The position numbers and the translations under genes are program-made. Below the pieces are notes generated by a model. The model was not told the origin of the DNA and did not search any database. It saw only the letters and a program-made list of their open reading frames with translations. Below are positions 10,451 through 25,400 of a DNA stretch of 64,000 bases, one piece after another. This DNA is from Cyclina sinensis (Eukaryota > Mollusca > Bivalvia > Venerida > Veneridae): positions 29,264,921 through 29,328,920 of the forward strand of contig JAAONU010000001.1 of assembly GCA_012932295.1 (NCBI GenBank), written 5' to 3'. Numbering within the stretch: the stretch's first letter is position 1; every line of letters begins with the position of its first letter.

Positions 10451-13400
10451 GTAAGCATCTCACAATCTTCTGTATATATGTTACTGTTCATTTACCCTAC
10501 CAAACTGTTTCCCCAGTTATCTTTTTTCTTGTACATAACTTTTGTTCTTTTCTTTTTAATTACCTGTCTCGCCTAAATGCTTATCTCTCACTACCTTTAT
10601 GATTGGGACCAGTCTTTTGACACTAAAAGGTCAGTAAAAAGCTTTATACACAGTTTTACAACTTTAAATTTACCATGAATGGACACACACACCGTGACCT
10701 ACATAGTTGCTTGTTTATGTTTGGTTATGAAGTTGTCCATAAAATACAGGTTTGGTTTGTAAGAGACAGTCACTATGAGTCTTGTTTTTACATCAAGAAA
10801 ACATTATGTGAAAACTTCTGTGTTGGAAGTAAAGGAATACTTGGTTTAGGATTGTTGCTTGAAAGTTAACAATTCAAGTTCAATAATTCAATGCTTGTTT
10901 CAGTTACTGTAACTTTGTCTGGTCTATTTTTGATTTGTTTGTATGTGCACTTTGTATGTTGGTCCATTTAGAGTGGGTAAGGGTGGGCAGAGATGTGTGT
11001 CAAGAGCAATGTTACATTTTGGGTCTGCCATCACTACTGTGGGAGAAAGTATGCATGTTTGTGTAAGCTGCACCATTGCTCAGGCTGTATATGACAAGTG
11101 AAATTGTGTATGTTTTGTAGGACTTGTACCCTTTTAAGAATCATCTGCTTGTATTAGCTTGCTATAAGTTCTGTAGAAAGAGGTAGTGGTTCCTTGGATC
11201 ATTTTGGGACACTTCTTACACAGTATTCAGTCATGTTAAATGTCTGCTATGATGACCTAAGATTTGTTTTGTAAGTTGTGCCTGAAAAGAGATTATAAAT
11301 ATTTATAATTTGGATGTGCAAACAAGGTTATGATGTTCATAGTTCAATGTAGTGCTTGCTAATTTTGTGTTTAGCTCAATTTCCTATCAAATGAAAACAT
11401 GGCAAGTTCCAGAAATCTTACATTCTTAACTGATATTTCTTTGTAAAAGTATTTTTACTTCCTTAGGATTCCATAAATCCTTTTCCTCTGTCATAGTAGA
11501 AGTACAGATAATTTGATGATATTGATACGGAGTTTTATTAAATGAATTTTCCTTTTATTTTTACAGTCTGCATGGGAAAGTGTAGGTTGGCTTTTTGTAT
11601 CTTTGTTTATTTTTGTCTTTGCATCATAAATAGCTCTGTGACTACTCTCTCCCTTAGGATTCAGTCATGGAAAATTACTAAGCTTGACATTTAAAGCAAC
11701 ATATTTTGAAGTGTGTTTTATATGAAGTTGATAAACACTGACTGATATACATGTAGAAATATGCTAATTTTTTTGAGAGACCTGGAGAATCTAAAAATAG
11801 TAGATCAGTAAAATCTACTAGAGAAAAGACAGACCCACAGCTATCTTGTGTTATCAGTCAAAGTTTGGTTTCAAGAGAGCTGATAAATTGCCAAAAGCAG
11901 GACATTTAACCAATTGTTTCGATGCACTTCAGTTTGTACTGTATTCTGAGTAATTGGACTGGTAGATAAAGCAGGAAACCATGTTGAGGTTAGATAATAG
12001 GAGTGCTTCTTCCCAGGAGACTGAAGCAGAGCCAGGATCCGAGACTGTGTCATGTCCAGTAGTGTCTGGTTCCCAAGACAGTTCATATGTGACACAAGTA
12101 GATACAGACTCTCACAGTGTATCAAGTGTTGCCAGTATACAGTTTGAATTTTTTGATAAGGAAGAGCAAAAATGTAGAGAGGAGTACAGGAATCGTGTAG
12201 AAAGACACTATTGTCGCCTGATAGAGGAAGAGAGATTATCACCAGAGTCAGCTAGTGTGTTAAGTGATGCCTTTGCTGAAGCTGAGGTTCGTGCAAAGTT
12301 CTGGACTTTAAGGGAAAGATGTGAGGTCAAACCTGAGTACTACACAGGGATTGATAAAACTGTTTGGCAAGAGATAGATCACCAGAGGTCAAAGTCATTT
12401 GAACGATCAAAATCTAACTGTAACAGCATTATCAGTAATGATATTTATGATATCTGTAATAAAGATACATTGTCAGTAGATACAGACACAGCAAGGGAGT
12501 CACAAGATTTCACTTATACAAGTGACAGTAAGTCACATTCACATGTACAGATGGATAAATGCCCTTTTAAAAACACTACTTGCCATGAGCACAGGGGAGA
12601 TAACCCTCAAAAAAGTTTGCTGGAAATGAGTGCAAGCAGTGGAAATTACCATGAAGCTGAGAGCCAAAACGACACATTAAACACAGACTCTGAGGAAGAT
12701 AAAACTTACAGTGATAGTTCTGAAGATGAGTTTGATTTCACTGAAAATGGACAGAGAGAATGGATACAAAGGCGTGGTGATATAGCTGTTGAGAAAAGTA
12801 TGGAGGCATGGATTGGTTCTCCAGTGGCTAGTACTTTTGTCAATGACAAGGAGAAAAATAAACACTTCTATAAGCAGCAACTGAACCAGTATAAAGAAAA
12901 GGTTGCAGCAAAGGAACGAGGAAGAATAACCGAATTATTGAAGCAGAGCTCATGTTTGCCAAGTGCTTCCCCAACCCCAACGGATTATGATGCTGAGGAA
13001 GAGGTCAGTGTGAAAGAGACTACAAGGTCCAGTACCAACTCTCTCGACCAGTGGTCAGACAACCCTGTGAATAACAGTAAGTTTAAAAGTCATTTTACAT
13101 CTTCGGATACAGATAAATTAACCTACGACTTCCTGTCAAGGCCAGTGTCCAGCAGAAGTTCAGTCAGCAGTGAAAAGAACAGAGTTGACCATTCAACATA
13201 TCAGTCTTATACAGCTGGTTTGCTTCATTCTAGTGGGAAGTCGGAAAAATTCCTCAAACTACAAAAACACTTTGCCGTTTTAGAGAGAATCACTGAAATA
13301 GAAGAGAGGTCTAGGCAAATGGTGGCATCAATAAATGTTGCTAAAGGTAATAAAAATGAAATGTATACAAAGTATGATGTTCAGAGAAGAGAGGAGCTAC

Positions 13401-16400
13401 AGTGGTTGTATCAGGAGCTTAATGAAGCCAGGAAACATGAGGAATTCTTTTATGACCTTCAAAAACTAGAAGTATATCGATGGAAGCCTTTAGGAGATAG
13501 GGGATTAAAACGGAAGGGAAAATCACTGAATGATCTGAAGAAATTCTATGAGCAACTTGATGAAGAAGAGAGTGATCACTATTTGCAAAATACATTCTTC
13601 AGTAATGCAGTTAGAGCTGAAAAGCAGAAGGCTACCCAGTCTAGAAAGACTAAAACGAGAGATAATACAACAATTCGAAAGCCACTTGGAAGGGCCAATA
13701 GCAATCCTCATTTGCCTTCGCGTCCATTATATGGAACAAACATTCCTGAGAGACTTGATGCTTATGAAATTCTAGTTGAAGCTAAGAAACAAAAAAATAC
13801 AGAAGATACAGATTTTGAAAATTTACACATAAGGTCACTGTCAGCCCCTTTCACGAAACATTTACAAGCTGCATCTTTTGCTGGAAAGGAAGATCAGGGT
13901 CACAGACGTTCAGATTCTTTTAGGGGTGCATTTTTTGCCAGAAACTCAAATTTGGAACCAGAGAAGAGACCGACTGTGGCAGAAGTTACTCCAGTTCCAA
14001 GACAACTCACTCCTAAATCTCCTGTTTACCCAGAGATTATATCTGGACCACATGACTTTGCTAGTCATGTAAGGACAACAGAGACAGTTGCTCGTCCTTT
14101 GCAGTCCAACTTGCATATTTACAATTCACTTGAAAATCCCCAGTATAAAGCTACAGTGAATTTTAATGATCCTAAGTGCAAATTGTCACAAGGGTGCTCA
14201 AATGAAAGTGTTACTATCCAAAAAGATGAAGATTACAACTTCATTGTAACAGCTCCAGACAAGTCTCAAAATGCTAACCTACAGGAGAAAAACCAGAATC
14301 CAGAAGATGCGGTAGTCAAAAACCCTTTTCCAGCAACATCTACTTTTTGTAACGAAAATTCTAGATCTAACTTACAGAGAGGTGCCAGAATAGAGATTCC
14401 ATTGCAACTACAAGAAAACAAACATAGTGACTTTGATGTTGCTTCACCAAGTGCTTCATATATCAGAAGTGATAAATATGGCAAATTACCCAGACCAAGT
14501 GTCAGAGATGTTGTAGCAAAAATTGAAAGTAAGACTGACCTTGAAACAGCTGAAGCAGGAACAAATACAGCACCAGTGTTAACAGCAGACCAGCAGGTCA
14601 GTCAGCCAGTCTCTAACTGTGCTGAAGGGTTTCCGCAGCACTTCTATATAAACCAGGATAGTGATAAGAGGAAAGCTGCTGATGTTGAACATGGTCAGGT
14701 CATTACTGAATTATCTATTGCTCCATTATCAATGAACCAAGGCCCACCAAGGACGTTAGTTTCAACAGTTTTACATCATTCTATGCCAACATTTAAGATA
14801 ACAAACCTTAGGCCATTAGCCTATAATAATGAATTCTGCAAAAGTAAATTCTTTCCAAAAAGTAGTTCAGCTCAGTTCGTATACCATGAGTCAGAGAAAC
14901 CAGTACTGCATAAACCTGTTGTCAGCCAGATATTCAAGTCCCCAATAGAAAAGCAGGAAGAAGAAAGGCACTGTGAAACAAGAAGGAACAGTGAAAGCAG
15001 TACTGACACTTTCATAGTTAAAGACAGTGATGATGAGAATGACAATCACTATAAACTCACCTGTAGGACAGATTCAAAGGATTTGTTACAACAGTGCCGT
15101 TCAAAATCTGAGCCCGATCTTACAGAGCAAGAGCAACCTTTTAGACCACGCTCTGCAAAGTCTCAGTCTCGCCTCAATGTTGTATCAGACTCCTACCCTT
15201 TCCCTTCACCTGAGTGTCAGCACCCATGGCAGCTTGAGCAACATAGTTCAGATAGACTGCATAGTACATTTCCCCAGAGAAGCACAACTTTTTCAGACAG
15301 TGGAAGAGAAAGTGTTGTAGGTCAGAGACAGTTTGATGAAAGTGTAGAGAAAAGTAAAAATAATTATGTTCCTCTTGTAGAAGTAGTTGTGAATAAAACA
15401 AAGTCAGGAAATCCTTCTTTGAGAAGGGTACAAGAGGTGGAACCAGTCAGTTCTTCAAGCGCTGATAAAATGACCATAGAGTATCTGCAAGAAATTGGAA
15501 ATGAATGGGCAAGAAGCAAGGGATTGTCAAAGACATCATCTAGGAACAAAACCCTGACAACCTCAGATAGAGAAGTTACACTGCCAACATCTGAACCTTT
15601 TGTTGGTTCTGAGAATACAGTGTCTCCAAATAAGTGGGTGCCAGTGATTGAAACAAAGAGAGGTACATGCAAGAAAGATCAAAATACTATGGAGTTTCAA
15701 AGTAATTCAGCTCCTCAGATTTCTGGATTAAATTGCCAAAATGTCACAGATGCCTCACATGATAACCTGTCAAAACAACCAAATGATATATCTAGGAATT
15801 TTCTAACACTTCCAAGGAAACCAAAACAGAAAGCTGAAGGTTTTGAGTACAACACTATTCCTAGAATGAGACCAGACAAAGCTAGAGATGAACAAACTCA
15901 TAGCAACAGAGCAGAATCTATGTTAGGTAATGTTACTATTGGGCGTTGTAAGTCAGTTGTATGTTTGTGTCTGTTGTTTCTTGTTTTGTGGCTTAGCTTT
16001 TGTAATGTACACATTGGCAGTGGTGCAGCTTATACCCCCACCTCTTGCATGCAGCAAACCCATAGAAACAAAACTCAAGCAGAAACAATAAATATTTTTT
16101 TTAAAGATGATCAGCATAGATACAGTACAAAAGAAATGCTTCGTTTGGACATTGGCAAAAATTGAATGCATGTAGTAATCAAATGTCCTATTTCCATAAC
16201 AGTTTAGGCCATAAACAAAAAATGTTGAGTTTAATGCTAAAACAGTCGGTGTCATATTTTATAAAATCAATTAAATATTTAGTCAAATATAATAATTATA
16301 CATTTATTTGAATTAGGATAAATATTCATGGTTAAAATGTTTTGATATGTAATTTATGGCTGTATTAATTTATTATTGCATTATTTTCAGTAGAGGCAGT

Positions 16401-19400
16401 AACAAATACGACTTCGGCTCTGAAATTTCGTAACAAAATCACTTTTAACTAGGGATGTCAATGAATATTTGAATATTCTCATTCCTTACAAACATTCAAA
16501 TCCAATTTTTTGACAGCTTATCTGTTTGTCAGCAAATTTGTCTTCATAATGAGCGTCATTTGATTATAGCAATTTGCACTCAGTTGACATGTTTGTTGTT
16601 TTAACAGTTAACAATAACACTGCAAAGTTACCGGTGAATGCCAGGTAACTTTATAAAGGTTTGAAACAAACTCTGTTTGATGAATTGTTAATCCGTTAAA
16701 GACCCAAAATTTATAGACATTCAATAAAATTTGCATAAAGACTTATTTTCATAATTACGTGGGAGGAGAGCCCCAATGGCATGTTCTTAACTCAAATCAT
16801 TTGCTCAAAATAAATTTTATAATTATGACAGTCTTTTGATTTTCGTATCAATTCTTGGATCAAATATGTGATTTGATCAGCAACAAGTTAATTCTCAAAA
16901 ATTTGAGAAAGTGATGTCATTAAATGAAATGGACTAAGTCACAAAAGACATAAAATTCAATTTTATTGTTTACTATAACTTGATTTATTGTGATAAAATA
17001 TTGAAGATATGAAATTGATATAAAAACGAATTTCAAATACGGTCTGATGAATGAAACAGAATAGTTTCAATAAAACAGGAGCAAGTATATCAATATCGTA
17101 AGTGAAGGTGTGTTTGGATATCAGAAGTGACATTTCAATCAGTTACATTTCCTATAAAAATATTCAAATACAAAAATCAGTAATCATTGACATCCCTACT
17201 TTCAACCAATGGCAAACTTCCTTCCTCAGCTGAAGATTTTGTATCATCCAATTTCATTCGTTACAAATGTAGGTCAAAATCCATTTTAATACATTCGTTA
17301 CAAATGTAGGTCAAAATCCATTTTAATACAGCTACACCAAAAAAAATGATTTATAGTAACAATTTATATGTAGATAGTTAAGGAATTGTGCAAATTAATA
17401 TTGAGCCAGTATTTAATCCTGGTTTCATCTTAGCTTGGTTGCTTTCAGACTTAAATCAGACTGATCTCTGTGTTCAGTATTGTGTGTCCATTCTCTCAAT
17501 TTGAGATTAAATTGAAAATAATATCTTACAAGGCTGGTCAAGAATTTACTGTAGCCATTGTAAAGAAGAATAGGCTTTATTCTGTCTTAATATGCTAGTT
17601 TCTACTGAGACTCTATGAAGCTTTTAGCATAGAATACTGGTTATTGAACATTGTTGCATTTGAACAAGTTCTATTGTCACTCTTGCATATCATTTTAAGG
17701 GGGTAAGTGGAAGTTTTAGCTAACATTCAATCAGGTTAATTGCTCTGACCTTCAGCAGTACTTTCTATTGAGGGTGGGCATATGGGATGCAGTCTTTATT
17801 TTTCAAGAAGTCTAGAATTGTTAAGGTTGTTTTTTTTGTAATTTTCATTTTTGATATATCTTTTAATGTAATGCTTGTATCCTGTCAGCTGGCATGTTGT
17901 ATTCTTTGTTAAAAGAAAAAAAGAACTCCTAGGCTTGCATGTGTGAACATGTTTTTCTGAGCTATGTGCAAGAATATTTTTCACAGTAGAAATAAAAAAG
18001 TTTTATAGAATTTAATTTGATATTGAAGTATAGAATTTGATACAAGAGTATCTTAGACCGTAAAAAAAATAGATTTAACCTTTTTAAGCTGTTTGTATAT
18101 GTTCAAATACATGTTCATGCAGCTATTCATTCATATATAAATAATATTGTTTTAATGGCCACTGTGGGTCAGATGTCTTGTAAGCTTATGTATAGCCTTT
18201 ACCATCAAGCTCTTGCTGCTCAGTTTTGATAACCATAACAAAATAACGTAAGACACAACTTCCAGTACATGCAGGATCGAGTGTTGTTTGCATGCATGTT
18301 CCCTCGATATTGTGTATGTGTTTTTTGTATCCTTCCTTATTTTGCATGTTGTAGACAAAATCCAGAACCAGAAGAATTCCTCAAATGAACCAATCAAAAC
18401 ACCCCCGACAAATCAACCAATCACAAAGTCCACAAGTGTTACCCACCTGCAGTCCCAGCCAATAACAAAGCATGACACGGTTGATAAGTCATTATACAGG
18501 ACAAATGGCCATATATTATCTGGATATGTACCTAATCCCCCAGTTCGAAATTCACTCAAGGTTTCGATTCCAAATTCAAAATCACTCCAATCCAAACCTC
18601 GCAGAAGTACACAATCAGCAGCAGAACAACTTGGTGTTAAAAGCCCACCACCAGTGCGAACAAATGGAGGTATTAATCTGATTTTGCCGTGTGTTTGATT
18701 TTTAATTTAATAGTTTGTTTAGTGGTTTTGACTTCACTTCAGTTTGTTGGGTTTATATGCAGCTTCAGTATATTAATTTTCTATGGTGTAGTTTCTTATG
18801 GTGTATTTACTGATTTATCTGTAGAAATGTGTCAGGGTGATTCATTGAAATTTCGGTTCCGCAAATATTGACCATTTGAGTGGTTTGGCTTGTATGGGTG
18901 CATCAAGTCACTAATTATTAATGTAATTACATTATAGAGCTGTATTGCTTCTTATTTAATTGAAGTTGATTAATAGATTAACAAAACCTTGATGTGACAT
19001 TACGCCAAATTTTATGATAACCTTATTTTATAACCCAGTCGCTGCATACATTTTTTCAATTCTACAGTTGAAGAAGAATCTGGTAAGTATTCATAGTCTC
19101 GTACAACTGACCAGGTCATTCCACAATAACAAACTAACAACTCTGCTACCTTTTCTAACTCCTCACTGACAAACAGTAAGGCAAATGCTATTTCTCATAC
19201 AGGGTGACCACATTTTTGTTGATGAGCGCACAGGCAACTGTTTTATCATTATACATGCAGTATCTCCCAGTGGGAGGTAAACTCTCACAGAATCTTTTTC
19301 CACCTCAAGGTCTCATGGTAGTTGGTGAGGAAAAAAACAATGCTGATTAGAATTTCTCTTCACCATGCAGTTATGCAGATCAAAGTTGCTGCAGTATTTT

Positions 19401-22400
19401 GATTATTTTCATGATATTGTAAGTCAGAAGTCAATCACTGAAATTCTCTAAGTATTAGATTGAATAAACACAGTGTTTATGTTAGTTTTATGTCATTCGT
19501 AGGGCAGTTTTTAAAAACCTTTTTTCTTTGTCATGTTTCCTGTTTTGTTCACTACAGATTTTTTTTCTAGACAGTTTGTCCTTTTCTATTCTGACATGTA
19601 TAAATTGGGTCATGTGGCTACTATAACTAAATCACCAGCCCAAAAAATAAGAAAACTTTCAGACTTTGGAGGTCATATTTTTACTCTGTTGTCATGAAAC
19701 TTACAGAGTATAGTTATCCTGATGATCTCTTGGATAGCTTCAAAATTGGGTCACATTGGGACAAAACTAGGTCATCAGCTCAGATCAGTGGAAAGTCTTA
19801 TGAATAATATAGAGATCTTATTTTTGTCCAGATCTTCAAGAAACTTGGTCAGAATGTTTGTATATACACGAAAGGAACAGTCAAGTTACCTCAAGAGAGT
19901 TGACAGAATTTTCAAGGAATGAAACTGGTTCTTCCAAGAGCACTTGTGCCATTTGAATATGACTCCAGTGAGCAATGGACAAAATACAAAAAAGCAAAAA
20001 CAAATGTAAAGAGATCCTTTGGTCAAAAATGCTGTTGCAGGAAACATTCAAGTTTTTGCATGAAAATAAATGGTAGATCTTTTTATACACTCTCTGCCCA
20101 TTTATTTAATTCTGCAACAGATCTATTTTAGAACAAGGATGGAGAATGTTTGGGAAGAGCCAACTATCACAAAACTACATAAAAGATTGTTTCTAGCTGT
20201 TTTTGGCCATCATGCTGTTTACAGTTGAGTGACTCTCACAAACATAAACAGTACATCTTGTTATTCATCAGTGTATTAATTCAACTGGATGACTCTGTAT
20301 TTTAATTAAGTGATGGATACTATCGATTTTTGATGTCATGAAAATCATCGGTACATTGCTGCAACTTCGATACTGCTTTGATGTGCACAGGGAAATCCTC
20401 AGCAGCAGTTATTTTGTACAAAGTTCAGTGTTTCCCACCCCCACCCACCATTTTCTGTGAGGTTTTTACCTCCCACAGTGAGATATGGCATGTATGGTCA
20501 ATGTAGAGTACAAAATGATAACTATAGATAACAATCCTCATTAACTTGCTTTACATTTATATCATATCACTTTAGAATGTCCAAATAACTCTTACTTCAG
20601 AATTCCTGACCTTAATTTTAAATGAAAAAAGTGAAAAGAAAGTAAGGTGAAAGCATCGATTGAGGTCGTATTTAAGAGAAAATGTTTCCTTGTTAAGTAC
20701 CTAAAGGTTTTATCATTGTCTTAAATATTTTGTAATACAAAATTAATAGATGATAGTTTGTTTTCATGAATCAATACATCTAATTGAATCAAATTGTTCA
20801 TATATTGTTTATAAATATCATTAGTTTTTGTCTAGTCTGTATAAAATGATCCCAGGTATTTCTGGGCCTTAGCTATTGACACTGTGACAGCTCTTGTTGA
20901 ATCCTAATGAAACACAGTAGTGCATATATTTTGATTAATGCCTCTTAAGGGAGCATGTTGTATGTTGTATAAAGTCAAACAGGTTTTCTGTTATTTACTG
21001 TTTTATACATCATTGCATAGACATAATAACTTTCTTTACAACAACAACACTCAGAGAAGAAAACTACTGTAATTATTTTGTGAAGTATAATTGACATCAG
21101 AAGTTTAGCCAAGTACAAGTGTATTGTCTTTCAGACAAAATACTCATTTTCTGTAATAGGCAAGATTTGTCTGAACTTTTATAATGAAAATAAAATTTGG
21201 TATGCAATAATTATTTTAGATGTAGGACCAAACATATCAGTTTTACATTTTAGCTTTCCGCCACCTGACAACAGATGAGATACGGAGTCAACAGCAGCCC
21301 AGTGACAAAGATCGGCGACGGAAAGAGGAAGAAGAGGCATACAGGAAAAGACGACTTGTAAGTTAGAGCCCCTTTTTCGGTCCATACTTGATATAATGTA
21401 TTGGCTTTTTTCTTTGAGTCTTTTAATGTGTAGATTTGTTGGTAAAAACAAAAGTGTGTTGCGACTACTAGAGAATTTGTTTACTTTGGAGAATGTTCAT
21501 GGCTTTTGCAGACTATTTCTGCAGTGTCACTATTTGCCATACAGTTGGAGAATGATACATTACTACTTTTCTTTATTTTTTTGTAAGATTTATTCTTGAT
21601 TTTCTTGTTCCTTTTAAAATGAATTTAATTATTGTTTTGTTTTAATAAAATTGTTCTGCAAAATATAGCCAGTTGTTGGAAAAAGCTTAAATGTTTTGCA
21701 AACACACTTAAATAGACTTTGATCCACTTTTGAAACATTCTACATGCCTACATGTACAGAATAATATTTTGAAGGTGAACTTGTGTACCAGGATATATGT
21801 GTTCTGCCATTCTGCCATTTTCTAACTTTGCTGTTTCATTTAGGAACAAATTTATGAAGAAGAGAGACGGAAAAAGCTGGCCCAGCAGCAGGCGGACATA
21901 GAATCTCGTAAACACTCGGACTTCCTCTTGTATGTACTCTGTATATGAAAATATATGCTATCTCTGTTATATTTATTGTAAATTTTATATTGTAATTTGA
22001 AAATAAGCACTATTGTGATCCATTCAGCCTCATTGAACAATGGCAATGGCTTTTAGTTGGCAAACAATACAACCAAAGATGTTTACACTCATTAGTCATT
22101 TCATTTTTGGTCTGATTAGTCAAACTAATTCAGTTTCATGTTACTCCTTTCAGAATGGAAAATAAGAAGTCAAAATTTAGCTAAACAGGCACATATTTTA
22201 GCATTGTTAGTTCAGTGAGGTTGGATAAAAGTTTTTTTTTTTATGGAAGTGTTTGCCTTTCTGCCAAAAAGCCTTCAGTGAGGTCATGAATATTTTGATC
22301 ACAGCTAAGGCTTTTCGTAATGCTTGATATTGGGTAACTTGGGTCTGTTGTATATGAGAGTTGTAATCTGCTCACCATATATTGCCATATAAATGCACTT

Positions 22401-25400
22401 TGGCTTCCCATAGTTTACAGCTGTTATGACTTAATAACTAAGTGTAACATGCTTAAAGTGCCATTGAACTATACTGATCAATACAGTTCAGTCTGACTTG
22501 ATCATTATACACTTGAGCAGTCTTAACACAGGTGTTATACACTGAGCAGTCTAAACACACCTGTTATACACTGAGCATTCTAAACATAGATCAGTCTAAA
22601 AATACACATTATACACTGATCAGTCTAAACACACCTGTTACACACTGAGCAGTCTAAACACACATGTTATACCTTGATCAGTTTGAACACACCTATTATT
22701 CACTGATCAGTCTAAAAATAGATCAGTCTAAAAATACACATTATACACTGAGCAATTTTGATGTACTGATAGTTAAACAGTGAGCAATCTTAAAGAGTTA
22801 TGACACTTTTAAATTATACTCTGAGCAGTTTTGATACATTAGTTTTGAACAAAGCTGTCTTAAGACACCCATTTTACCCTGAGCAATTTTAAAATACCCA
22901 TTATACACTGAGCAGTCTAGAGACACCCATTATACACTGAGCAGTCTAAAGACACCCATTATACACTGAGCAGTCTTAAGACACCCATTATACACTGAGC
23001 AGTCATAAGACACCCATTATACACTGAGCAGTCATAAGACACCCATTATACACTGAGCAGTCTTAAGACACCCATTATACACTGAGCTTTCTTAGTACAT
23101 GTATTATTTACTATACCGCAATATCTGTTATCAATATTTTCATTATACAGTGCCATTTAAATAGCTTCACCATAGTTACACAGTTTAATTAAATATCCTC
23201 TCAGTACAGTATGGATTGCTGTACAGTCAGTGATATTGTACCATCTCAGTCACAATGTGTTCATGCAATGTCTGCTTTAAGCAACATCTTCTCCTAAACC
23301 ACTTGAAAATTGGCAGAAAAGATCATTGCATAAAACTTTGCCAAGTTTTTCAAACAATTCCATTCCATGCAGAATTTTGGTTGCTAACAAGAATGAAAAA
23401 CTTTTAAAAATTCTAAACCAAAAACATCAGGCCTAGAACTCAAGAATTTGATGTGAAGCAGTGTCTATTAGACCTCTACCAATATTGTTAAAATGATTTC
23501 CCTGGGTCACTTTCGAGGGTTTACATGTTTTACTCAGAAATAAACAGTTTCTGAAGCTACTTTAGATGGTCTTTACCTTGATGTACTTCTTGTTTTTGCT
23601 GGGGCATTGTTTAATCTTGCTTTAAACAACCCTTCTTCCCAAACCACTATAAGAATAAGCAGGGATGTTCATTGCATACAGCTCTACCAAAGTTGTCTAA
23701 AACATTCCTCTCCATGCAGAACTCTGGTTGTTTTGGCAACAAGAAAGAAAAAACTTCAAGACAAACTTTTTATCTAAAGTCATCAGGCCTAGAGCTCTGA
23801 CATTCAATGTGTAGTGTTGCTCTGTGGTCAAAATTGACACTGCCCACAGGATTACTTGTTTTACCTAGACATATGGAAGGAACCTCCATATCAACATAAT
23901 TATTTTTATTTTGTCATTGATCTTTATGTGAACTCGACATTTATCTTGACATACTGACCTACTGGTACTTCTTTGTTTTTGCAGCTACAGTATTGAAATA
24001 TGTCTTATTTATATATATAATTCTTCATGCAGATTTCAAGTTTGACATAGGTATAATAACTATGACCTTGACCTACAGACTTACTTTCTGAGGGTGTTTT
24101 TAAAGCTCTGTCTATGAAATTGGGACCATTTGTACAGTTTTGCATGTATATTTTCAACTTTGATATTGGGATTACCTTTTCTTACTTTATTTGGACCATT
24201 TAAACAGTTTTGCATACATGTATAAATTTTCAATATTTATTGTGGCTGACTTTGACCTGATTTTTGAAGGTACAGGAAAGGAATTTAAAGGGGTCACAAA
24301 ATGATTTTCACATAGTATAAAATCTGGTCAGTTGATAAAGGTCAGGGTCCAGAAAAGAACTTACAATCAAATGAGTCTAATTTTGGATGTCTTAGGATAT
24401 TGTACTTAAGTTGAATGTCTTCCATTGCTATACTGTTAAGAGCAGTGGTACTCAGGTGAGCAATATAGGGTCATCATTGTCCTCTTGTTGTCCGGTGACA
24501 AAGACAGTTTTTATTGTCTTTTGAAAATATGATTTCATTATTGAGAGAATGTTTTTTAAGTGTTTGTTTAAATAATTCAATATTTTTACTGATGTTTGAT
24601 TGTTGTAAAACCCTACCTCTTTTCCCAGCCATCCTACAATTCAGCAAGAAGTGTGAGTAAAAGTAGAATCAAAATATTAGATTGCCTCAGCCTTTGAGCA
24701 CTAACATACAAATTGTGTCAGTTCTGTTTGGCAAACAGAAAAAAAATAAAACCAAACAAAGACTAATAAGTACAGGTATGAAAATATCTTTCAAAAAGTA
24801 AATTGTTTGTATTCAGTACTGGGAAACATTGACAAAGTCAAGTAATATCTGCTTGCCAAATCAGACACAAATACTACTTCTTTTGCTGAGCACAGTTGTT
24901 TTAACAAAACAACAAACAATTGGTCAGTAATGCTCTTGTGTAGTTGTTATGACAGTAAGAATCAAAGAACTGAAGGTGCTGATGTGTTGGTTGTCGTAAA
25001 AAGTGCACTACAAATTCCAGATGTTTGATTTAATGCCCACTATGCCCACTGTACACTATGTATCTCGCTCTATATACATTGCTGAACATGATACATGTTT
25101 AGGGTGTTTTTAAAGTTCAGCACTTAGCCTTTCCACACATGTAAACTTTTTGAAATCAGTAGAATTTACATGGCAACCAGTAGATCGGCAAATGGGGATA
25201 TGGTCATAAAACTTTGCAGACTCAAGCTACTGACCAGTAAGTTCACATGTATGTTCAAATGTGTGCTGACTATAATTATGTTGTATGAGTTGTTCCCCTT
25301 TTTAAGAAGCTTCTACTGATTTAAGTTCCACTGAACTGACTTCTGATCTACCAGAAATCAAAAGCATCGTAATAGCATTTTAATAATTCAGTCAGTACTT

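Noticed and set aside
15948..16165. Hydrophobic C-terminal end of the giant frame, which could be read as a membrane segment
   Set aside because: It starts exactly at a GTAAGT donor and has intron-like composition; read as intron read-through.
22504..23092. CRISPR-like array of short repeats
   Set aside because: Head-to-tail units without unique spacers, in a eukaryotic intron; a minisatellite.
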